A stretch of 18,720 nucleotides of DNA from assembly GCA_005884305.1 (NCBI GenBank), contig VAYL01000165.1, positions 4,810 to 23,529 of the forward strand, in the 5' to 3' direction. Under the pieces are notes generated by a model. That model had not been told where the DNA came from. It made no database searches and saw nothing but the letters and a program-made list of their open reading frames with translations. Source of the stretch: Actinomycetota bacterium. GTDB lineage: Bacteria > Actinomycetota > Thermoleophilia > Solirubrobacterales > 70-9. Shown piece after piece: positions 14,260 through 18,720 of the stretch. A program made the position numbers and the translations under genes. Within the stretch, counting starts at the first letter, position 1, and the number at the start of each line of letters is the position of its first letter.

Positions 14260-15354
14260 ATGCGCGTTCAGGTCGTCGACCCCCCTGCTTACACGCCCCC
14301 TTATGACCGCTCCCTTTGCGCCGCCCTGGCGCGAGCCGGGGCCGACGTCGAGCTGGTCACGAGCCGGTTCGTCCACGGATCCGTGCCGGCCCCGCTCGGC
14401 TACGAGGTGCGGGAGTCCTTCTACAGGCTGTCCGGTCGCCGCGACGCCGATGCCCCTGGGCGCCGGGCGCTGAAGCTTGCTGAGCACGTCGCCGACATGC
14501 TGCGCTACCGGCGGAACGGCGCGAACGTGGACATTCGCCATTTCCAGTGGCTTCCGGTTCCCGCGTTCGACAGCCGCCTGTTACCAGCCGGGGAACCCCG
14601 GGTCCTGACGGCGCACGGCGTGCTGCGAAGCGAGGGGTGGGAGCGACGCCGGCGCCCGCTGCGGCGCATGCTGGAGCGAATGGACGCCGAGTTTGGGCGC
14701 GAGCGCCTCGCGGAGACGGGAATCGATCCGGCGCGAGTCAGGGTCATCCCGCACGGCGCGTTCGACTACCTCACCCGCCAGCCCGATGAGGTGCCGCTCC
14801 CGCCGGAGCTCGCCGACGTCACCGAGCCCGTGATCCTGTTCTTCGGGCTGATCCGCCCCTACAAGGGAGTCGACGTGCTGCTCGATGCCTTCCGGTCCCT
14901 GACGGACGCGGAGCTCTGGATCGTCGGTAGGCCTCTCGGACTCTCGCTCGACGACCTGCGGGAACGGGCGTCGCGAGCGCCCGGACGGGTGCGCTTCGTC
15001 CCTCGCTTCGTGAGCGACCGGGAGCTTCCGGCCTACTTTCGCCGCGCGGACGTGGTCGCCCTGCCGCACCGCGACGCGGAGCAGTCGGGCGTGCTGTTCG
15101 CCGCGCTCGCGTTCGGCAAGCCGATCGTGATGAGCGATGTCGGCGGCTTCGGCGAGGTCGCCGCGACGGGGGCGGGGACGCTCGTTGCGCCGGGGGCTCC
15201 GGAGGCGCTAGCCGCGCGGCTCCAAGAGCTGATCGACGACCCGGCGCAGCGCGAGCAGCTTGCTGAGGCCGCGGCCGCGGCCGCGGCGGGCCCGTACTCG
15301 TGGGAGGCCGTCGCGCGGCAGACGCTCGACCTGTACCGGGAGCTAACGCGGTGA
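14260..15354 (+). CDS. GT-B fold glycosyltransferase (GT4 type), possible small internal deletion
   Basis: The predicted protein is 364 aa. The N-terminal domain begins MRVQVVDPPAYTPPYDRSL and carries RVLTAHGVL (114-122). The C-terminal domain begins near VILFFGLIRPYKGVDVLLDA (191-210), the typical sugar-nucleotide-binding opening, followed by LWIVGRP, RFVPRFVSDRELPAYF, ADVVALPHRDAEQSGVLFAAL and GKPIVMSDVGGFGE. It probably transfers a sugar from an NDP donor to a lipid-linked acceptor. Between Ala143 and Glu144 (RMDA|EFGRERL) relatives, as I recall them, carry a short strand ending His-Ser before the E-x-G-R segment, so about five residues look missing. An Ala-rich repeat (GCCGCG units near 15268-15287) precedes the last helix. 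The next gene overlaps the stop by 4 nt. Confidence 0.87.
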   Translation: MRVQVVDPPAYTPPYDRSLCAALARAGADVELVTSRFVHGSVPAPLGYEVRESFYRLSGRRDADAPGRRALKLAEHVADMLRYRRNGANVDIRHFQWLPVPAFDSRLLPAGEPRVLTAHGVLRSEGWERRRRPLRRMLERMDAEFGRERLAETGIDPARVRVIPHGAFDYLTRQPDEVPLPPELADVTEPVILFFGLIRPYKGVDVLLDAFRSLTDAELWIVGRPLGLSLDDLRERASRAPGRVRFVPRFVSDRELPAYFRRADVVALPHRDAEQSGVLFAALAFGKPIVMSDVGGFGEVAATGAGTLVAPGAPEALAARLQELIDDPAQREQLAEAAAAAAAGPYSWEAVARQTLDLYRELTR

Positions 15355-16487
15355 CCGTCCTCGCCGTCGTCTTCTGGGTCTCTGTTGCCCTCCTCGTGTA
15401 CACCCACCTCGGCTATCCCCTTGTGCTGTGGGCTCTCGTCCTCACCCGCCCCGACCGGGCGCAGCGGGCTGGGGGGGCGCCAGACGACGAGCTCCCGCCC
15501 GTGTCGCTCATCGTCGCGGCGCACGACGAGGAGGAGGTGATCGAGCGCAAGGTCCGCGACGCGCTCGCGCTGGACTATCCGCGCGATCGGCTCGAGGTCA
15601 TCGTCGCGTCCGACGGATCCACCGACGGCACTGTGCAGGTGGCGCGCGCGGCGGGCGCAGACCTGGTTTTGGATCTGCCGCGGGGCGGCAAGGTGGCGGC
15701 GCTGAACGCCGCGGTGGAGCGCTCGGGCGGAGAGGTGCTGGCCTTCTCGGACGCGAACAGCTTCTGGCGATCGAACGCGCTGCGCCTGCTCGTCGCGCGC
15801 CTGCGCGACCCGGATGTCGGCTACGTATGCGGGCAGGTGCGCCTCGACGGCGCCGGGGCGGCCAACGAGGAGGGCCTGTACTGGCGCTACGAGATGGCGG
15901 TGCGCGCGCTTGAATCGCGGCTCGCGGGCGTCACTGCTGGAAACGGCGCGATCAACGCGGTGCGCCGCGACGCGTACATCTTTCTCGAGCCAACGCGCGG
16001 CCAGGACATCTCGTTTCCGTACGAGCTCGTCAAGCGCGGGTGGCGCCCGATCTATGCGCCGGAAGCCGTCGCGCGAGAGCGGCTCGCCGCGACCATCGGT
16101 AGCGAGTTCGCCCGCAAGCGCCGGATGATGGCGGGGGCCTGGAGCACGATGTTGCGCTACGGGCTGCTCTCCCCGCGAGGCTACGGGCCGCTGTACGCGT
16201 TCGAGATCGCCTCTCACCGCATGCTGCGGTACGTCTCGCCGTTTCTCCACCTGATCGCGCTGGGGACGAATATCGCCCTGGCGGGCGGGGGGACGATCTA
16301 CGTCGCGACGCTCGCCGCGCAGGTCGCGCTCCTGGCGGCAGCGGCGATCGGGGCGGTCTGGCCCCTGCGGCCATTCCGGATCGCCCACTACTACCTGGCG
16401 GTGACCGCGTCGAGCGCCGCAGGGCTTTGGGAGTACCTGCGCCATGGCGTGCCCACGACGTGGCAGAAGGCCGAGGGGACGAGGTAG
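15351..16487 (+). CDS. Membrane-embedded family 2 glycosyltransferase (processive type)
   Basis: The predicted protein is 378 aa. An N-terminal span (about 5-32) is followed by a GT-A domain with VSLIVAAHDEEEVIERKV (51-68), ASDGSTDGT (Asp88), AFSDANSFW (Asp134), TAGNGAINAVRRDAYIF (195-211), RGQDISFP (Asp219) and ARKRRMMAGAW (254-264). The last is the position of the Q/R-x-x-R-W motif of processive synthases. C-terminal hydrophobic spans occur around 295-350. This order matches cellulose/hyaluronan/poly-GlcNAc synthase-like enzymes, though shorter loops mean that processivity is only inferred. The GTG start is within GTGA, overlapping the GT4 stop. The phosphoglycosyl transferase gene follows with no gap. 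A sequential role in building a lipid-linked glycan is likely; donor and acceptor are unknown. Confidence 0.87.
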   Translation: MTVLAVVFWVSVALLVYTHLGYPLVLWALVLTRPDRAQRAGGAPDDELPPVSLIVAAHDEEEVIERKVRDALALDYPRDRLEVIVASDGSTDGTVQVARAAGADLVLDLPRGGKVAALNAAVERSGGEVLAFSDANSFWRSNALRLLVARLRDPDVGYVCGQVRLDGAGAANEEGLYWRYEMAVRALESRLAGVTAGNGAINAVRRDAYIFLEPTRGQDISFPYELVKRGWRPIYAPEAVARERLAATIGSEFARKRRMMAGAWSTMLRYGLLSPRGYGPLYAFEIASHRMLRYVSPFLHLIALGTNIALAGGGTIYVATLAAQVALLAAAAIGAVWPLRPFRIAHYYLAVTASSAAGLWEYLRHGVPTTWQKAEGTR

Positions 16488-17015
16488 ATGCCGCGGGCGG
16501 CCGATGTTCTGCTCGCCGCGCTCGGACTGATCCTCGCGGCTCCGCTTCTGGCTCTTGCCGCCGTCGCGATCAAGCTCACGTCGCGGGGGCCGGTCATCTA
16601 TCGCCAGCGGCGCATCGGCAAGGACGGCGCCCACTTCGACCTGTACAAGCTGCGGACGATGCAGCTCGGCGCCGACCCGGTGGGCGTGGGCACGCCGGTT
16701 CTGGCAGGCGATCCGCGAGTGACCGCGGCGGGCCGAGTACTGCGGAGGTTCTCCCTTGACGAGCTCCCGAACCTCGTGAACGTGCTCCGCGGCGACATGG
16801 CGATCGTCCTCTATACGCCGAGGCAGCGCCGACGCCTCGAGGTCAAGCCGGGCCTCACGGGATGGGCGCAGGTGAACGGGCGCGCGGGCATCCCGTGGGA
16901 GGAGCGAATCGAGCTCGACGTCTGGTACGTGGACCACCGATCGCCTGGACTCGACCTGCGGATCCTTGGCCGGACGCTCCGCCTGCTGGCGAGCGGGCAC
17001 GGCCTCTACGGGTGA
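16488..17015 (+). CDS. Monotopic phosphoglycosyl transferase lacking the PRP motif segment
   Basis: These enzymes start lipid-linked glycan synthesis by moving a sugar phosphate from UDP-sugar to undecaprenyl phosphate. The predicted protein is 175 aa. The re-entrant membrane helix region (about 6-29), GPVIYRQRRIGKDGAHFDLYKLRTM, the catalytic Asp91-Glu92 in SLDELPNLVNVLRGDM, and PGLTGWAQVNGRAGI (121-135) are all present. The family normally continues from G-D-M-(S/A)-(I/L)-V into G-P-R-P and several residues ending near Y. Here Val107 is followed at once by LYTPRQRRRLEVKPG, so about ten residues including Pro-Arg-Pro are absent in frame (junction at 16808/16809). Unless this is an assembly error, activity is doubtful. 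The ATG directly follows the GT2 stop. The C-terminus (LDLRILGRTLRLLASGHGLYG) looks complete. Confidence 0.88.
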   Translation: MPRAADVLLAALGLILAAPLLALAAVAIKLTSRGPVIYRQRRIGKDGAHFDLYKLRTMQLGADPVGVGTPVLAGDPRVTAAGRVLRRFSLDELPNLVNVLRGDMAIVLYTPRQRRRLEVKPGLTGWAQVNGRAGIPWEERIELDVWYVDHRSPGLDLRILGRTLRLLASGHGLYG

Positions 17016-17085
17016 GAACGCACACGGCTTCTACCGAGGCCTCGGGTTCGAGGAGACCTCGAAGCGGTTGATCAAGCAGCTATAG
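17014..17085 (+). pseudogene. C-terminal remnant of a GNAT acetyltransferase
   Basis: In the frame starting at 17014 the sequence reads ENAHGFYRGLGFEETSKRL, then IKQL and a TAG stop at 17083-17085. This is the hallmark C-terminal end of GNAT acetyltransferases: Asn-x-x-(A/G)-x-x-FY-x-x-x-GF-(x)n, with the Tyr general acid position. No start codon or upstream domain exists; in this frame the sequence upstream is simply the phosphoglycosyl transferase gene out of frame, whose TGA stop (17013-17015) adjoins the fragment. An upstream GNAT gene was therefore probably lost by deletion, leaving its last 23 codons. The fragment is not expected to be translated as a functional protein. It differs in sequence from the intact GNAT that follows, so it is not a copy of that gene's end. 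Confidence 0.65.
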
Positions 17086-17095
17086 GTTGTGAGCG

Positions 17096-17629
17096 ATGGC
17101 GGCGACGATCGACCTCCGCGACTTTCGGCCCGATGACTACAGGGCCGTGCATCGCTGGTTCAACGACGAGCGAGTCACAGCGGATCTCGTCGGCAGCCGC
17201 GACAACTTCTCCGAGGACGACGCCCGAGGCTGGGTCGAGCGGGCGATGGACGCGAGCCGCGACCGCAAGTGGGCAATCCTTCTCGATCGCGGAGACGAGC
17301 CGGTGGGCTTCGTGGCGCTGTTCGGGCTCGGGCGCGAGACCGGCCCGGAACTCGCGGTTCTGGTGGGCGATCCAGAGGCGTGGGGCAAGGGTGTCGCGCG
17401 GGAGGCCGAGCGCCAGGCGTGCGTCCATGCCTTCGAGGACCATGGCGCCCACCGCATCCACGCCGAGATCCCGGCGACCAACCAAGCGGCTCAGAAGGTC
17501 GTAACGTTTCTGGGCTTTCAGCGGGAGGGCGTGATGAGACGGGCGATCCGCCGAGACGACGAGACCGTGGACAACGAGGTGTGGGGGCTCTTGCCCGAGG
17601 AGTTCACGGGTTGGCAGAGCGAGCGCTGA
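17096..17629 (+). CDS. GNAT family N-acetyltransferase (RimJ/RimL-like)
   Basis: The predicted protein is 177 aa, normal for the Acetyltransf_3 group. It has an N-terminal LRDFRPDDYRAVHRWFND segment, a central strand KWAILLDRGDEPVGFVALFG, acetyl-CoA pyrophosphate-loop motif A at ELAVLVGDPEAWGKGVAREA (85-104, with the G-K-G turn), and the C-terminal NQAAQKVVTFLGFQREGVMR (129-148). Such enzymes acetylate amines of proteins, small molecules or amino-sugars. In this glycan locus, N-acetylation of an amino-sugar nucleotide made by the CapD-like route is plausible but unproven. The ATG at 17096 has only a weak GAG upstream. The 3' end overlaps the following acyltransferase gene by 19 nt, so the two are probably co-translated. 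Confidence 0.87.
   Translation: MAATIDLRDFRPDDYRAVHRWFNDERVTADLVGSRDNFSEDDARGWVERAMDASRDRKWAILLDRGDEPVGFVALFGLGRETGPELAVLVGDPEAWGKGVAREAERQACVHAFEDHGAHRIHAEIPATNQAAQKVVTFLGFQREGVMRRAIRRDDETVDNEVWGLLPEEFTGWQSER
17597..17602 (+). promoter_or_regulatory. Ribosome binding site fixing a TTG start
   Basis: GAGGAG lies 8 nt before the TTG at 17611, inside the end of the GNAT gene. It supports this rare start; the upstream in-frame extension only mirrors the GNAT coding sequence. Confidence 0.6.
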
Positions 17630-18588
17630 TCACCGGCGACCACCGGGTCGCCCAGCTCGTCGACGACGCCGGGCGCGCCGCCGAGACGGACGACTTCTTT
17701 CGCTCGCGTGCCTTCTACGAGGCCGAGGGCGTGAGCCACTCGCTGATCGTCGGCGGCGACTCGGGCGACGAGCTCGCGCTTCCTCTACTGGTCCACGGGA
17801 TCGGCGACTCGGGTCAGCTGGACGCGATCACCCCCTACGGCTACCCGGGAGCCGCCATTCGGGTGGATCGCTCGTCTCCACCTGACCCCGGGGCGCTCGA
17901 CTGGTCCGCGACGGGCCTGGTGAGCATCTTCGTACGCGACCGGATCGGACATGCGCCCTGCTTTGCCGGCGGCACTCGGCGATCCGCGGTCCAGGTCCAC
18001 GACCCATCCCGCAAACGTCAGATTCGTACGCGCTTCGCGGAGCAGATCCGCCAGAACGAGCGGCTCGGCTACCACGTCGAGGCGCTTCCGGGACCGTCAA
18101 CGACCGTGGAGCACCGGCTGAGCTTTCACTCCGTCTACACGGAGACGATGCGGGGCGTGGAGGCCGCCGAGCGCTACTTCTTCGAGCCGGACTACTTCAA
18201 GGCGATTCTCGAGTACGAGCGCTCGTGGCTGTTCCTCGCGCGGAGCCCGGAGCGGGCGACGGCGGCCGGAGCGATCGTCGTCCGCTCCGACGACATGCTC
18301 CACTACTACCTCGGCGGGACGGCCGAGGTGCACCGCCCGCGCTCGCCCTTCAAGAACGTCATCGCCGCGACCATCGAGCTCGCCGACGAGTTCGGCGTCC
18401 GGCTCAACCTGGGAGGCGGGGTGAAGCCCGGCGATGGCCTCGAGGACTTCAAGCGCGGGTTCTCGAACGCCGAGCTCCCGTTCATCACCCACGAGATCGT
18501 GTGCGATCCCGAGGCGTACGCGAGTCTTGGTGGAAACCGCCGCGACACTCGCTTCTTCCCGGCATACCGCGAGCCGGAGGCGGGCTAG
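17611..18588 (+). CDS. GNAT-fold/FemAB-like N-acyltransferase
   Basis: The predicted protein is 325 aa, the length of two-domain FemAB/BioF2-like acyltransferases. The N-terminal half carries PYGYPGAAIR and GLVSIFVRD; the C-terminal half has SVYTETMRGVEAAERYFF, HYYLGGTAEVHRPRSPFKNV and LNLGGGVKPGDGLEDFKRGF, the last being a typical Acetyltransf_6 signature before the end. FemAB proteins add amino acids to lipid II bridges, while related enzymes acylate sugars or amines; the acceptor here is unknown. The TTG at 17611 is preceded by GAGGAG and overlaps the GNAT gene by 19 nt. The stop shares a CTAG with the convergent gene. Together with the preceding GNAT it may form a pair that decorates the glycan made by this locus. 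Confidence 0.8.
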   Translation: MAERALITGDHRVAQLVDDAGRAAETDDFFRSRAFYEAEGVSHSLIVGGDSGDELALPLLVHGIGDSGQLDAITPYGYPGAAIRVDRSSPPDPGALDWSATGLVSIFVRDRIGHAPCFAGGTRRSAVQVHDPSRKRQIRTRFAEQIRQNERLGYHVEALPGPSTTVEHRLSFHSVYTETMRGVEAAERYFFEPDYFKAILEYERSWLFLARSPERATAAGAIVVRSDDMLHYYLGGTAEVHRPRSPFKNVIAATIELADEFGVRLNLGGGVKPGDGLEDFKRGFSNAELPFITHEIVCDPEAYASLGGNRRDTRFFPAYREPEAG

Positions 18589-18720
18589 CCGCTTACGGCG
18601 CGGGCGGGACGCTCGCCCTCCGCCTCGCCCTCGGCATAGACATCGTCGAGGAAGGCGGCCAGCTCGTCGGTCAGCCGGTCGGGGGTGAGACGCCACTCGA
18701 GAATCGAGTTGGCGTCGACG
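18585..18720 (-). CDS. 3' end of an unrecognised minus-strand gene (partial)
   Basis: The minus-strand frame is open from the window edge and ends with a TAG at 18587-18585. It encodes the last 44 residues, VDANSILEWRLTPDRLTDEL followed by AAFLDDVYAEGEAEGERPAR and a short tail. The helical, acidic C-terminus looks like real coding sequence and the other two minus-strand frames fit less well, but no family is recognised from so short a piece. It converges on the acyltransferase gene with a 4-nt overlap. Confidence 0.5.
   Translation of the reverse strand, partial: VDANSILEWRLTPDRLTDELAAFLDDVYAEGEAEGERPARAVSG

Noticed and set aside
15268..15287. GCCGCG tandem repeat
   Set aside because: Encodes an alanine run in a C-terminal helix of the GT4; ordinary simple sequence in GC-rich coding DNA.
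15033..17000. 655-codon open frame on the minus strand across the GT2 and phosphoglycosyl transferase genes
   Set aside because: Rich in Arg, Ala and Gln/His with no domain signature. It lies antisense to three well-supported genes, as expected of high-GC shadow frames.
1..18720. CRISPR arrays, tRNA or rRNA genes, insertion sequences, phage or toxin-antitoxin genes
   Set aside because: None seen by eye: no spaced direct repeats, cloverleaf-like segments, transposase motifs or terminal inverted repeats were found.

Overview
The window is high-GC DNA with tightly packed genes, frequent GTG/TTG starts, many 4-nt start/stop overlaps and some apparently leaderless genes. Together with ECF sigma/anti-sigma genes, LytR_C proteins and the protein styles seen, this suggests an actinobacterium, most likely a Thermoleophilia (Solirubrobacterales/Gaiellales-like) lineage. 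That placement is inference from gene style, not from a marker gene search. No tRNA, rRNA, CRISPR array, IS element or phage gene was seen.

Layout. (1) 1-816, plus strand: 3' part of a DsbA-like thioredoxin-fold gene, interrupted by a frameshift and followed by a possible terminator. (2) 980-4111, minus strand: a four-gene operon read dedA-type, uppP, purM, DJ-1/PfpI (isonitrile hydratase-like). The first two genes fit undecaprenyl-phosphate recycling. (3) 4161-11252, plus strand: a surface-glycan operon holding a membrane CapD/FlaA1-type nucleotide-sugar dehydratase/epimerase, two tandem two-TM LytR_C proteins, a small anchored FlgD-Ig-like protein, an O-antigen ligase/polymerase-type protein and a Wzx-type flippase. 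(4) 11269-13271: an unknown membrane-anchored secreted protein (minus) divergent from an ECF sigma factor and its probable membrane anti-sigma factor (plus). Two mirror-image promoter-like motifs (GGGAACC, 16 nt, TGTA) lie between them. (5) 13268-17015: a second glycan cluster with a GT2 (minus), then a GT4, a processive-type GT2 and a monotopic phosphoglycosyl transferase (plus). (6) 17014-18588: the C-terminal remnant of a GNAT gene, an intact GNAT gene and a GNAT-fold/FemAB-like acyltransferase. (7) 18585-18720: the 3' end of an unrecognised minus-strand gene.

How it works together (inference): the sugar-modifying enzyme supplies an activated sugar, the phosphoglycosyl transferase would load it on undecaprenyl phosphate, the glycosyltransferases extend it, the flippase exports it and the O-antigen-ligase-type protein polymerises or transfers it outside. 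The acyltransferases may decorate the sugars. UppP and DedA return the carrier. The LytR_C and FlgD-Ig-like proteins sit where chain-length or attachment factors are often encoded and are the least understood part.

Points to check first: the phosphoglycosyl transferase lacks the PRP segment expected after its DE catalytic motif; the GT4 appears to miss a few residues; a GNAT gene survives only as its tail; and the DsbA-like gene is frameshifted. These could be real decay or assembly errors, and reads would decide.
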